From Fulvia fulva (lineage: Eukaryota > Ascomycota > Dothideomycetes > Mycosphaerellales > Mycosphaerellaceae), in the NCBI RefSeq assembly GCF_020509005.1, contig NC_063018.1:2852001-2916000 (forward strand): a stretch of 64,000 nt of DNA. Reading direction: 5' to 3'. Positions within the stretch are counted from its first letter, which is position 1, and the number at the start of each line of letters is the position of its first letter. The notes under the pieces are model-generated. The model made no database searches and was not told the origin of the DNA. It worked only from the letters and a program-made list of their open reading frames with translations. The translations under genes were made by a program, and so were the position numbers. This document shows, in pieces, positions 54,601 to 64,000 of this stretch.

Positions 54601-54727
54601 GGCGGTCATTCGCGGTGGCTTGCTGGTATGGTCGAAGGTGTTGTAGCGGGCACAACACCTGCCTAACACATCGCCCACGCGTGTTGAATGCGACTGTAGG
54701 CGCTCTCAGACCGTTCCATCTTCTCAT
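51686..54727 (-). CDS. Large helical protein, probably mitochondrial, PPR-like
   Basis: An intronless 1013-aa frame from the ATG at 54727 (open sequence extends upstream, but this Met starts an Arg-rich leader). Residues 1 to about 60 (MRRWNGLRAPTVAFNTRGRCVRQVL...) have no acidic residues before about residue 45 and look like a mitochondrial presequence. The rest is predominantly helical, with recurrent helix pairs such as FDLLFHLGMEKGRWSAVVWLIKRLVEKF, WDAAIKILKLLYERRKSWNMTNLARVARVMLKEL and HALNVRNLLVVLAAVREPLAEICLEIM. This pattern fits fungal mitochondrial PPR-like assembly or expression factors (for example complex I assembly factor Cia84 or Cya5-type proteins), but I could not match it to one. 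The function is therefore open. Confidence 0.65.
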   Translation of the reverse strand: MRRWNGLRAPTVAFNTRGRCVRQVLCPLQHLRPYQQATANDRHRDAPDQVRPNRNTTTLSQYAIFSRIKAPERRLEEWAALLDGALPPHLREWSTTPPSLSAIDAAEILLAAQYPSEPKDEPFDLLFHLGMEKGRWSAVVWLIKRLVEKFAVRHEEDSGFAAANAMWNIGRSLEAATDGRVGGRAEALALDFPLNDASSARVAKASLDELTAGRTADFASLEKMQHNALGQIWRTLGAMTKVCAGGDIRAEVLEIIAYLHHKEVMPVSIYHSEPHPDPSAVQQPPLLSLLSSRILTSLSDAAWRAHEKLVVEEAKANDARYLGLRPEVPGSVYRVRVAGLRIEVWMELILWSCLHGGWADQGAEILNMISYDSSWTAVSWREYARSIHSGNRFDESWEYAFKTRASSSMDAPQGEQLQVERTVSAEVVNAYVDAVACTVHTGQTDPELTIASTHKLLRRLKSLLTRSKSQLSISTGSWDALILRSLDAQGVKFEANAMVSDMLVSLSPGLDQGLERKNTQDLPSYVLDGGMAMQGILHRVLYGQIASGNYEAAVAAFSRIQNRADRDKRTSLESFIGQGQPLRPLSEDDLFTSNLPGIEYPAFDVQIPTSILGSFLDLVTKAEDWHLGRWLLHNEDVDGPLIRSEMYHDPFLEPAVIRYAVESNDKGLLAKFKDRNLRPESLRAIFDTQIEAKHWDAAIKILKLLYERRKSWNMTNLARVARVMLKELAMLATGDIGAAREFEAVKRVFCDMCSGRYLSHKRMTDAHALNVRNLLVVLAAVREPLAEICLEIMSPTKRRYDWFSLNKTDFNIVLSGVVDVHGSAAGRRLLEVFWPRSARSVTDSAARMSRTRGHLARVPGGRPDPLDSIERNRIAVRVHEGAIDEQELVVYGGLIPNSETILIILWKALTEVGSKQQDNAHSAGHSAITAAGDDDDGAVLTSKSMVAWGIRRLAELPYVDISVLEQIDGFLAAHEMHDLRAHLSEIVHDAKRDIVAEFEEENQIPHSSEVDGH

Positions 54728-55085
54728 TTGCGCAAGCGCATCGTTGTGTTGTGATGAGAGGAAGAAGAGTGTCGGAGGCGAAAAAGTCCAGGGACATGAC
54801 GTTCGAGAATCGCGCGCTGGTCCAAGCGGGAGTCGGCTGCCTGGCCTGCCTGAGACAACAATTGTGCTGAAGGAAACCAACAACTTCCGCCAACACTTCA
54901 ACCACCATACAACATCCATCGTTTCCTTCACCGCACGACATCACCAGGAACGCGATAGCGTATCTCAAACCACCCACAAGCCCTTGGCGGCTACCAGTGC
55001 AGGACTCTGTTTACCCGGTTGACAACGCGTCTGAACGCGCCGTAAACTCGATTCCCAGCGTCAGACAGCACCTGCAGCTGCCGCA
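54728..55085. promoter_or_regulatory. Divergent promoter region, PPR-like protein / PARP-type zinc-finger protein
   Basis: 358 bp between head-to-head start codons. No element assigned. Confidence 0.4.
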
Positions 55086-56230
55086 ATGTCGGGCAATTAT
55101 CGCGTTGGTCAGTCTCGAGATCGGAAAACAACTCACACTGGTAAACTCCAATCACTGACCATCATCAGAGATCGCCAAGCAAGGCCGCGCAGGATGTACC
55201 GCCACCGACTGCAAGAAGGAAAATGTCAAGATCGGCAAGGGTAAATCATCCTCTGATGGGAACTACATGTACATTCCGTAGCCGCGGGCTGACACTGTGC
55301 GATCAGGCGAGATCAGGGTAGGCGTCACAGTCGTGTTCCAGGAGCACACCAGCTGGAAGTGGCGGCATTGGTAAGTTACCTCCCAATGCCCGCACCTACC
55401 CTCGCTGACGTGACTACAGGGGCTGTGTCACGCCCACCATGCTGCACAATTGGAAGGAGAAGACCGAGGGCGACGAGGATTTAATTGATGGACTTGAAGA
55501 GATTCCCGAGGAAATCCAGGAAAAGGTCAAGCGGGCTCTGGAACACGAGCATGTTGACGACGATGACTGGAAGGGCGTGAGTTGTTCTGCACAGTATCAC
55601 CTCAATGTCTTGCTAATATTTGCCAGGATGCCGAGATGAATCGCTACAACCCGGACAAGCCGATGCAGGGCATGTTCGTGAAGCAGTTAGCGAAGAAGAA
55701 GAAGTCAGATGTAAGTCAATTACGTCTCGCAATCGCGGCGCTGCTAACAGGAACAGGACGATGAGGACGAGGACGACACTACTACCAAGAAGCCAGCTCC
55801 GAAAAAGCGCGCTCGCAAGGCTGCCAACGAGGAAAATGATGAGGATGAGGCACCCCCACCCAAGAAAGCTCGCGGCAAGAAGGTCAAGGCTGAAGACGAA
55901 GAGGCGGCAGAAGCACCGCCAGCGAAGAAGCCCAGAGCACGCAAATCCAAGGCCGAAGACCCAGTCGACGAGGAAGCTGAGCCGGCTCCGGCTAAGAAGA
56001 AAGGCAGGAAGCCGAAGGACAGCCAACCCGACGAAGCAGGCGAAGAGGCCGAAGCTCACACGGCTGAGAAGCCGAAGGCCGCTCCCAAGAAGGGTCGTGG
56101 CAAGAAAGCAGCAGCACCTCCTGCTGATGTCGCGGACGATCTTGACGATGTGCCGGAGAAGCCCGCAGCGAAGCCAAAGCGCAAGGGTAGATCCACCAAG
56201 GCTACTGCCGTCGCGGAGGACGACGAGTAG
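55086..56230 (+). CDS. PARP-type zinc-finger nuclear protein
   Basis: Six exons (55086-55107, 55169-55240, 55307-55370, 55420-55576, 55627-55710, 55757-56230) give 290 aa. All five introns (46-66 bp) have GT-AG ends and phases that join. The N-terminus is a single zf-PARP domain: YRVEIAKQGRAGCTATDCKKENVKIGKGEIRVGV, then TSWKWRHWGCVTPTML, supplying Cys, Cys, His, Cys zinc ligands as in the DNA-break-sensing fingers of PARP1 and DNA ligase III. After residue about 130 the protein is a long Lys/Ala/Glu/Pro-rich tail with repeated basic clusters (KKPRARKSK, KKKGRKPKD, KKGRGKK), likely binding DNA and carrying nuclear localisation signals. No PARP catalytic or BRCT domain is present. It is probably a chromatin or DNA-damage protein. 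The last intron has two possible acceptors (55750 and 55756); the second is more likely given the branch site. Confidence 0.88.
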
Positions 56231-57203
56231 CTTTCCCATACCGACACCACCGGCGAACACGGTCTGCGTACCTGCGCAAGTCGTCCCCACGTGCATTTTG
56301 GCGTTGGGCACACCAAGAACGTGCAAATACCATTCGTCCGGCACGACGACTGTACTACAGGGCAACCTACCACCCTCCTGATCAGCATTGTACTTTTGAT
56401 AGCTCGATACCCGGCGACGTTGCGCCTGCGACGATGTGCACTGTAATGAATAGATAGAGTCAGGCGATGCTCCAGTCTCGCTCATCGTTCATGACCACCA
56501 CTAATATACGGCGCGATCTCACACGACACCACAACGTCACACACTCGAACACTCGTACACACAAACAAAGCGTGCCGACCAATCGTCTTCGGTAGTGCCC
56601 GCATAAAGTTCAGATCTTAGATTGGCTTTGCAGGGATTCAATGCAAGATGAAACCTTCTGTTCCTGCGCTAGCCTTTCTGCACACATCATTGACGTTCTG
56701 TTTCCTGACCAACCACTGATAACCATCAGCACATTGATTGATGCCTTGTTACCTCATAACGACGTTCTTCACAACGACAGACACTCGGGGGCAACGACAG
56801 GAGGCTGGAAGATCGTCTTGTCCGCGAAACAGACCCGATCGTGTCCACGAGTCGACATGGCGACTGACTTTGCTGGACTAGCTCTTAGATATATGCAACG
56901 GACCGCATGGCGACCAGACCATTGTTTCCTGCTGGTGCTGTTGACATCAGCATGACCACCTCACTCCTAAACAGAGCGACATAGCATACTGAACTATTGA
57001 CGCGAAGGCGCAAGTGACGTCTGTCACGATCATGGTCGATAATCACCTCATCTAGTCGACGGCTTGTCGATGAGAGTCACAGCAGTGGTATAAGTGCTCA
57101 AGGCATCTCTTCTGTATCTTCTATCATCAAGCCTCATCTCCACGAAGACATTACAGACTACACTCCACATTTCAGTCTCAATACCCACCCGAACACCATC
57201 AAC
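56231..57203. other. Intergenic, nothing recognised
   Basis: About 1 kb. A plus-strand frame at 56641-56955 has no motif. The last 150 bp are the CA-rich leader of the following small gene. Confidence 0.4.
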
Positions 57204-57624
57204 ATGTCCAGCGTTTCCAATGACACTCGCGCCGCCGAGGACAACTACGAGGCACAGAACGACCAGACCGGCGGTGATGTTCCAGCAGGCGATGCTGGCG
57301 ACAATGACTACACCAGTCGTACTGGTCAGAACCAATATGGCATTCCAGTCCAGAGCGACAGTGCTACCGTAGAGGATCCAATCGACGACCCAAAGGTCGC
57401 AAACTCTGAGGAGCAGCTTCGTATGTGGATACCACAAGACCACACGCATACGACACTTACTAATGGTTATTGCAGAGCGTGACGATCGCGACGCTATCGA
57501 CGAGTCCAACATCGTGGACGGCCGCACACGTGGTGCTGCGAAGTCGAGTGGCACATACACCGAGCCCGGTGATGAGGAGGGACTTCCAGGTGCCAACGAT
57601 GGTACTTCTTCCGGCGCGCAGTAG
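57204..57624 (+). CDS. Small acidic disordered protein with a CHZ-like motif
   Basis: Two exons (57204-57420, 57476-57624) give 121 aa; the 55-bp intron starts GTATGT, contains TTACTAATG and ends TGCAG. The protein is rich in Asp, Glu, Gln, Gly and Ser, without Cys or membrane segments. Residues 80-92 read IDESNIVDGRTRG, similar to the core of the CHZ motif (I-D/S-x-S/D-N-I-I-x-G-R-T-R-G) of the H2A.Z-H2B histone chaperone Chz1. The tail has EPGDEEGLPG. Chz1 proteins are likewise short and acidic, so a histone-chaperone-like role is plausible but rests on one short motif. Confidence 0.6.
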
Positions 57625-58167
57625 TGGCTGTGGAGAATGATGTATACCTAGTTATGAGTTCATGATATCCATCCAATATGATCCGACAACGACAAATGAC
57701 GCGACTTCGCGTGGCCCACATGATCGTCACATATCCCAATCACCACCTTCGCCCTCTGTCACGTCGAGCATGATCGTCAAGAGTATTACTGTGGCTTTCA
57801 ACCCCTTGTTCATTGCAGAAATGGCAGCCGTCGTGTTGCGTGGCCTAGTTCAATTGACTTAGATGTCTTTAGCAAAGCTCTGGCGAATGGTTTCATCATT
57901 TTGAGGTACGAAAGAGTCAACCAATCATTCTCAGTGTAGCAATGAGAAGATGTCAATACCCGATATGGAGTCGATTAGACCACACCATGAACACCCCGAC
58001 CACTGGCTGTACTCACACTCGCACGGAGTTGACAGACAAGAACTTCATGTATGAGTACCAGAACTACAAAGCGCACCACAGTTTAAGTCGAGATGCAACG
58101 AACAACAAGCGCTCTCGGTCCTGTGTCACCACTCATCACGGCAGTACTTGCGCTGCCACCCATAGGC
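57625..58167. other. Intergenic between convergent genes
   Basis: 543 bp, nothing recognised. Confidence 0.4.
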
Positions 58168-59652
58168 TTATGGTCCAGTTGTGATCTGGCCCTCGCCATT
58201 GTCATCAACGAACAGTCCCTCCACTAGTTCATTGAGCTTTGCCATCTCGTCGTCTGCTGAATCCCGCGGTCCGATGGAGCCCTCCACCTGCAGATGGAAG
58301 TTCTGGAAGACTTCACCGAACACCTTGGCTACATTCTCCATGACCCACTTCTTTGCGTCAAGTTCAGATCCCACCTTGCCCTCGGCGACGTCTTCAAGCA
58401 TGGAGACGATCTCGTTCGTAACGTGGGGTCTCAGATGCTCCCGCTCCGGGCTCTTGTCAATAGAATTGATCTCTGCGAGGACTTGGTCGGCGAAGTCGGA
58501 GGGCGACAGTGATTTGTAGAGGACGAGGATATTGAGAGTGGTGAAGACCTTCTGCTTCAATTCCGAATCTGGCAGCTCTTGATCTAGGGTGGTGAGGAAG
58601 GCCTGGAGGTTGGACATCTTATTACCATCAGCATGGAGCGCGATGGGAGGGCCATCGCCAAGAAGAAGGAGGATCTTGGGTAGAGAAGTCTCAATCGCTG
58701 CGGTGAGCTTGGGGTTGATGCGCTCCAGAGCGTGCATCTTCTCACCGAACTTCTTCTCGATGAGTGGGCAGATGCCATCGCCAGAGAACTTCGTATCGGC
58801 TCCGTGAACTTTAGCAGAGAGGATTTTGGTCAAGCATTCCGTCACGACTGGACACATCTCTGCGTCTTCGGAGTCGTTGTACTCGGGCTTCTGATGGCTG
58901 ATAGTGGTGTATAGTAGGGCGGGGACGCAGTGAGTTGTGTACCACTTCATCTGAGGGTCAATAGCCTTGGGGAAGGGAACGTCGAGGATGGTTGGAAGTT
59001 TCTGGTTCTCGCTCGTCGAGGTCGTGAGTTCCTCAAGGAGGGGAACGCCCTCGCGTAGGAGAGCGCCGGCATCATTGATGTGCTGATCCGCAGCGAGCGT
59101 GAAGTCGGGGACAACGTCCCGCTTCGAGCCATGAGAGAAGAGGCCATGAGTGTTGCTGATGCGTTCGGCTTCGTAAAGACGGGCGCCGTCTCTTTTATAA
59201 TATTGGAGCCAGGTGCCCGCTGTCGAGGGTCCGTAGTACGAGGTAGCGACTGCTACGCTGGCAAGAGCGCCAAGCGCTGCGCAGCATGCGACGATCTTCC
59301 AGTTCGTCTTTGCCTTGCGGAGGCGGGGCGGAAGGGCCTGCTGTCGTCGGGTGAAGCTTGAGATCCGGGCTGCCTGCGGAGGGACGTACGTTGGTCGAGG
59401 ACTTGCTAGGCGGGCCGCGTGTGGGCGAGGTGGAAGACTTTGCTGGGCGCTGGCATGTCCAGCTGCCTTCTCTGAAGGTGCCATCGTGCCATCGTTGTTG
59501 TAAGCTGGTAGGGGCTGGTCGACGGTGTCGGGACTTTTGTAAGTGCCGAGCTCGATGTCCAGGTCGTCGAGATCGTTCATGGCGTGACGCTGGTGGTATG
59601 GGACGGCCGGATTCTGAGCGTTGTGCCACATGTTGGATGGCATGAGGACCAT
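58168..59652 (-). CDS. Hypothetical single-pass membrane protein
   Basis: 494 aa from the ATG at 59652 (a second Met three codons later; the frame is open further upstream without ATG). Residues 1-118 are Pro/Ala/Arg-rich and end in basic residues (LPPRLRKAKTNWK). One membrane helix at about 119-138 (IVACCAALGALASVAVATS) follows, giving a type II topology. The lumenal or extracellular part (about 355 residues) is mostly helical and contains four Cys (CVPAL, MCPVVTEC, ICPLIEKKFG), which could pair. No catalytic motif or named family was recognised. The intact long frame and even composition support a real gene. Confidence 0.7.
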   Translation of the reverse strand: MVLMPSNMWHNAQNPAVPYHQRHAMNDLDDLDIELGTYKSPDTVDQPLPAYNNDGTMAPSEKAAGHASAQQSLPPRPHAARLASPRPTYVPPQAARISSFTRRQQALPPRLRKAKTNWKIVACCAALGALASVAVATSYYGPSTAGTWLQYYKRDGARLYEAERISNTHGLFSHGSKRDVVPDFTLAADQHINDAGALLREGVPLLEELTTSTSENQKLPTILDVPFPKAIDPQMKWYTTHCVPALLYTTISHQKPEYNDSEDAEMCPVVTECLTKILSAKVHGADTKFSGDGICPLIEKKFGEKMHALERINPKLTAAIETSLPKILLLLGDGPPIALHADGNKMSNLQAFLTTLDQELPDSELKQKVFTTLNILVLYKSLSPSDFADQVLAEINSIDKSPEREHLRPHVTNEIVSMLEDVAEGKVGSELDAKKWVMENVAKVFGEVFQNFHLQVEGSIGPRDSADDEMAKLNELVEGLFVDDNGEGQITTGP

Positions 59653-60417
59653 CTTGTCGGTGAGCTTGGTGAAGTCTTGTGGTATGTCACGGAGTTGAGA
59701 GTCTTCTTTTCTCGAAGTCCACGATATGTTGTCTTGGTACAGAATCGAAAGGACTGCGGGAGAGGCACTGGGTTGATATAGGAAATCTGTGCTCAAAGCT
59801 GGTAAGCAAGATGAGGATAGCAAATTTTCAAATCATGGACGTTGAAACATCCAACCTGTCAGAATATTGTCAAGTCAGCAGCACCGAGGACGAGCTGATA
59901 CTCGTTGGTCATATGCAGTGCATGACTAGGGCGAAGATTTCTGAATGAATGTGTGTATTAGTAGCTGGTGGGTCAATGTAATGCTGGGGCGCATGCAAGC
60001 GTTCTTGAGCTCGCCAGCAAAGTAAAAGGCATGCCTCTCTTGCTCTAAGTCTCTGAATATAGATCAGCTTGAGGAGTAATCAGAATCAGACACTCGTTAG
60101 CCTGAGGCAAGAGTGCTGAGTGGCAGCATAGTCGTGCCGTGCATTGGTTGCCACCGGCTCTTGTCACGTGACTTGTCAAAAAAATCGCGCTGCTACCACC
60201 AGCAGACCTCAAGAGACCATTTAGCAGCATGTAGACGATAGCTCCGATATTTGAGGCTCGCAAACCTCAACGCGATGCAGGTGGATGTCTCCTCACGCCT
60301 ACCTTGTTGACTACTGGCGCATGTTGGCCCACAGGAAAGTGTGATGATGTATCCCTCAAACCGCTGGTGTTGGCATTGCATTGTCTTTATATTACACTGC
60401 TCTTGCATGCTCCCACT
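59653..60417. other. Intergenic, nothing recognised
   Basis: Upstream region of the membrane-protein gene and 3' flank of ATP14. Confidence 0.4.
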
Positions 60418-60914
60418 CTAGTGGCTCGCGCCTGCTGGGTTCGATGGCTCCTCCTCCTCGAAGATGGTCTCATCAAACCAGTCCTGGACGGGCGCGGAAG
60501 AGCCTGTGGCGCCGCCCTCAACTTCTGGTGTCTGCTGCTCGTAGGCGGAAAGGTCGTTCTGGAGGTCGGCCTCTTCGGGGGATTGTGGTGCCTTTGGTAC
60601 GGCAAACTTCTGGACCTGACCCTCGGCATCGTTGGCCTTGAGGGGCTGTGGCTTGTAGGCCTTGAGTTCCTTGAGGTACATATCTTGGACAAGGTCGGCT
60701 GTATCAACTCGTTAGAGCCATATCGCGTAACTGACATGTCTGATCGCGTTCGTACCCTGTCTCACGGCGGTGGGAGTGATGAAGGTGCGGCGCATGGTGA
60801 CGGCATTCTGCCTGAGGACGGCTCTTGCGAGCGTTTGGCGCTGCCAATGTCAGTTTGAGCGCGTCGAGCATGTGCAGTGCTACCCACCGAAGCCCTGATT
60901 GACTGTCCGAGCAT
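60418..60914 (-). CDS. ATP14: Mitochondrial F1Fo ATP synthase subunit h
   Basis: A peripheral-stalk subunit of ATP synthase. Three exons, complement(60418-60698, 60756-60840, 60888-60914), give 130 aa; introns of 57 and 47 bp, GT-AG, phases 1 and 0. The N-terminus MLGQSIRASRQTLARAVLRQNAVTMRRTF is an Arg-rich presequence without acids. The mature protein starts around TAVRQADLVQDMYLKELKAYKPQPLKANDAEGQVQKF, the conserved block of fungal subunit h. It ends with an acidic tail (DWFDETIFEEEEP). Length and pattern agree with Atp14 proteins. Confidence 0.9.
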
Positions 60915-61825
60915 GATTGTGGCGAGTGTGGAGTGACTATCGCAAACAACAAGCAATCGTGAAGCTCTTCGTCGTCGGCGGAAGAAGTCGCAGACTCGCA
61001 GGGAGGTTCCGCGCTAAGCGGAAGTAGTTCTATCCGAGGGCGAGGCCGCTGGTTTCAAGGTTACTCAGCCTCCTCTTCAGACTCTTCACTGCTGCTCATT
61101 CTCACACCCACCTCCACCCTCCACCCTCTCGACATCCGCACCGCGTGTTACTTAATACCGCCCGTCACCCGCCAAATCCAACCAGACATCACCGAAAAGT
61201 TGCTGGCAACTGATCTTAGCGACCGACGAGCGAATTCTACGGCCCATCTTCTGCGAGACCGCGACGACATCAGCCGCCGCACCCTCAAAGACGGTTCCCT
61301 TCACTGGTAGAACGGCCGGACACACAGCGCATCACCCTCACCCTCACCCGATCTCTCACGCACACGCACACGCACACACCTCTCACGCTCTCCCCGAGTC
61401 GATCACCGCCACAGACACATCCAAGTGCCGCAGCCGGTCACATCCTCTGGAGTGTGAGGGTGAGTCGTGAAAACTTCACTCCCTTAGCTTAGACAAGACA
61501 CGCGCCTTTGTGCGCTGCAAACAAAGCCACCGCACAATCACCCACGAGACACTCGCAAACTATTCACCTCTCCTACTTCTACTCCGCTGGTGAGTCGCTA
61601 ACACGCGTTCTGGTCACTTAGTTGCGATCTGCTCACGTGCGTGCGACTTCTTCACCACTCACCTTCGGCAACACCGCCACCACGTATTCTCCACTCTTCA
61701 TCCGTTCTTTCGCAAAGAACCACAAACTCCAGAAGAGTTCCAAAGGCATCAAGAAGCGCCAGACACAACGGTTTGAGCTCACAATCAAGAAACCCGTCTG
61801 TCCACCGCGCAAGCCACTGGCGCAA
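60915..61825. promoter_or_regulatory. Divergent promoter region, ATP14 / TFIIB, with CA-rich leader
   Basis: 911 bp between head-to-head start codons. The TFIIB side is C/A-rich and includes (CCCTCA)n at 61333-61350 and a CACACG/CACA run at 61357-61380. GTGAGT words at 61460 and 61590, with GCTAAC at 61597 and TTAG ending at 61621, suggest a 5'-UTR intron. The 162-bp choice (61460-61621) is more realistic than the 32-bp one. Confidence 0.5.
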
Positions 61826-62920
61826 ATGGCACAAGTCCTGTCGCCGGGCGCTGTTCCCGAACCAGTCCGCCAACTGCCCAAGGAAGAAGAGTGGCGCGAG
61901 AATCTGAGCGTGAGGCTCACCTGCAAGGACTGTCGCACAGATCCCCCCGAGCTGTACGAAGACCATGCGAGTGGTGACCTGATCTGCGCCGAGTGCGGCC
62001 TCGTCCTGCAAGAGCGCGGCATCGACACCAGCTCCGAGTGGCGCACATTCTCGAACGACGATCAAGGTAACGACGATCCGAGTCGTGTTGGTGACGGCCC
62101 AAATGCCCTACTCAACGGCGCCCAGCTGAACACCTCCATCGCCTTTGGTGATGGCGGCATGCGCAGCAAGGAACTCCACCGGGCCCAAAACAAGGCGAAC
62201 CTCGACAAGGGCAACAAGTCACTCCTCGTGGCTTACAAGCAGATCGGAGCTCTGTGCGACGGCTGGGAGCTGCCTAACAGTGTCTCCGACACCGCCAAGC
62301 ATCTGTACAAGGACGCCGATGAGAGTCGAGTCTTCAAAGGCAAGAGCCAGGAGGCACTCATCGCCGGATGTGTCTTCCTCGCCTGTCGCCGCAACAACGT
62401 CCCACGTTCTTTCCGCGAAGTCATGGAGTTGACCAAGGTGAGCAAGAAGGAGATTGGCCGTACCTTTAAGATGTTGGAGACCTACCTCATGAGTAAGGAG
62501 AAGGAGCGACAGGCGAACGGTGGCAACACCGGCATGCTTCCTGGTGGGACTGTCGTCTTCAACGAAGGCTACAAGGGCTCTACCACGTCTGATCCTTCCG
62601 AGATGTGTGCTCGCTGGTGCAGTCAGCTCAACATGAGCCAGCATGCTTCCAACGTCGCCATCGAGATTGCCAGCAACATGACCAAGTCTGGTGCTCTTGC
62701 TGGTCGCTCACCTCTCTCCGCCGCGGCCGCTTGCATCTACATGGCTGGCCATCTCATGGATGAGATCAAGAGCGCCAAAGAGGTGCAGAGTGTTGCAAAG
62801 GTCAGCGACAGCACCATCCGCCATGCCTACAAGCTGCTCTGGACCGACCGTGCCAAGCTCATCACTGATGACATTGTGGCACGTGGTGCAAACACATCGA
62901 AGCTGCCTAAGCCAGCTTAG
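61826..62920 (+). CDS. SUA7: Transcription initiation factor TFIIB
   Basis: A general RNA polymerase II factor that bridges TBP-promoter DNA and the polymerase. Intronless, 364 aa from the ATG at 61826; open sequence upstream lacks an ATG in frame. The N-terminal zinc ribbon uses Cys33, Cys36, Cys54 and Cys57 (CKDC...CAEC). It is followed by the B-reader/linker region GIDTSSEWRTFSNDD. Two cyclin-like repeats follow: the first with HRAQNKANL...LPNSVSDTAKHLYK...GKSQEALIAGCVFLACRRNNVPRSFREV, the second with SQLNMSQHASNVAIEIA...GRSPLSAAAACIYMAGHL...VAKVSDSTIRHAYKLL. A Gly/Asn-rich insert separates the repeats near 225-245. The gene name follows yeast. Confidence 0.97.
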   Translation: MAQVLSPGAVPEPVRQLPKEEEWRENLSVRLTCKDCRTDPPELYEDHASGDLICAECGLVLQERGIDTSSEWRTFSNDDQGNDDPSRVGDGPNALLNGAQLNTSIAFGDGGMRSKELHRAQNKANLDKGNKSLLVAYKQIGALCDGWELPNSVSDTAKHLYKDADESRVFKGKSQEALIAGCVFLACRRNNVPRSFREVMELTKVSKKEIGRTFKMLETYLMSKEKERQANGGNTGMLPGGTVVFNEGYKGSTTSDPSEMCARWCSQLNMSQHASNVAIEIASNMTKSGALAGRSPLSAAAACIYMAGHLMDEIKSAKEVQSVAKVSDSTIRHAYKLLWTDRAKLITDDIVARGANTSKLPKPA

Positions 62921-64000
62921 AAAGGTGTCGAAGGCTTTCCTTTCGTGCCGAGTGGACTGCATCCCGACCTCTTGCTTCTGTACTGGAGGGAGAAGCGTTG
63001 CGCATGCGGCCGACTTTTCTCTGCGACATCTCACGGGCGCGACTCCATTCCCTTCACATTTTGCGATTGCGGTCGACGATTCGCGGAAGGGGGCCGAGAC
63101 CGATGCTAAATGACTCTGCCCTGACCACCATCTTTTGGTACGAGGGTGATACCTCATGCATCAAAATACCTTTCGGCATGCCATCAGCGCATCGGTCTCA
63201 CGACCTACCGCCAGCATGGCTCTACTATTGAAATTTTACGCAACGCTCTTTCGGGCGATCAGACTGGAATAGCGAAAGCGAATCGAGGCGATTTGCAATT
63301 TCGAAAATGTTACATGCTACAAAAACAGAATGGAATGCTCCAAGTGAGCCCAAAATGGGTGGAATTGGGGACGACCAGGTGGTCTGCGTGGGTTTCTGCT
63401 TTCGCGTACACTCACGTGCCACTCATTGAGCACGCTGAGACGATACCCCAAAAAGATGTTGATGCACCATGGTCTCGGCCACCAAGCATATGTAATGTGA
63501 TAAGACGACGGTAATGAAAGCGTCTGCTTGTATACCTATCTGCTTCACCTTTGCATCTTCCACTTTCGTTCTTGCCACGCAGTCCGCGGTGTTGGTGCAT
63601 GCCATCTACCGCCGTACACCAGCACGTCAAACATGACTTCCGCAGACCAGGCACATAGCTTCCCAGTGCTGTCTCACATGTCGCTGAGAGAGCACGTCAC
63701 GTGAGGTATGCAATTCCCTCTTCGAGTGTAATTGTCCTGTCTGCCGACGTATCTCCTGTTGTTCTTCCATAGTTCCTCCTCCGCAATCATCCACCTTACC
63801 GCGCCATGAAGTGACATCTACTCCATCAAGATCTGGCATCCAACACGTGGAAAGCATGCGATTTCCACATCAGGTGGCAAACAAAGCACTCTGCATGTGC
63901 CGAGGCTGACCAGGACCAAGGTGGTGACGTCGGTTATGCGTCGCGCGGACGTGCGAGGTCCCGTTCGTGGTGTGTGTGTGTGGTTGGTGGTCCATCTGAC
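62921..64000. other. Intergenic to window end, no gene recognised
   Basis: 1.1 kb with only short overlapping frames. A (GT)n run lies at about 63969-63982. No RIP signature. Confidence 0.4.

Noticed and set aside
55613..56485. Long minus-strand frame (about 290 codons) antisense to the PARP zinc-finger gene
   Set aside because: It is the mirror of a Lys/Ala/Glu-rich coding exon. Its Leu/Ser/Phe-rich composition is what the complement of that exon gives, with no motif of its own.

Overview
The window looks like chromosomal DNA of a filamentous ascomycete (Pezizomycotina; a Dothideomycete is my best guess, from gene style only). Genes are dense, on both strands, and carry short introns (47-86 bp) with GTRNGT-type donors, CTAAC/CTGAC-like branch sites and YAG acceptors. 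Repeats show the signature of repeat-induced point mutation (RIP): C-to-T changes at CpA on either strand, seen as TAG/TAA codons replacing Gln and Trp codons.

Layout. 1-8960 is a repeat block. A 5.4-kb Ty1/copia retrotransposon (592-6036) with identical 218-bp LTRs and a 5-bp target duplication sits inside older, TpA-saturated RIP DNA. To its right is a Tad1-like LINE whose reading frame is still followable for about 2.1 kb with only TAG/TAA interruptions. From about 10.1 kb to the end the DNA is gene-rich.

Genes in order: enoyl-CoA isomerase with both an N-terminal mitochondrial-like leader and a C-terminal AKL; a kinase-fold protein; a universal stress protein domain protein; the ribosome-associated J-protein zuotin; a C2HC zinc-finger protein; a bestrophin-like channel; a disordered protein; betaine lipid (DGTS) synthase; Rer1; mitochondrial enoyl-CoA hydratase; a 94-aa hydrophilic protein in three small exons; a small secreted protein; two F-box-like paralogues; ribosomal protein eL13; DNA polymerase alpha catalytic subunit; an allantoate-permease-type MFS transporter; a carboxylesterase-fold protein lacking its nucleophile; a broken sulfotransferase-like gene; a TDT-family anion transporter; a GNAT acetyltransferase; a large probably mitochondrial protein; a PARP-type zinc-finger protein; a CHZ-motif small protein; a single-pass membrane protein; ATP synthase subunit h; and TFIIB.

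The gene set is mostly housekeeping: replication (POL1), transcription (TFIIB), translation (eL13, zuotin), secretory retrieval (Rer1), mitochondrial ATP synthesis and fatty-acid oxidation. It is interleaved with accessory genes, and several pairs are divergent and share promoters (rer1/ECH, eL13/POL1, ATP14/TFIIB, zuotin/zinc finger). I saw no biosynthetic cluster, CRISPR, rRNA or convincing tRNA gene. Splice structures were derived by eye, checking that exon phases join and that the translated family motifs are continuous. No database search was run, so family names rest on recognised motifs.
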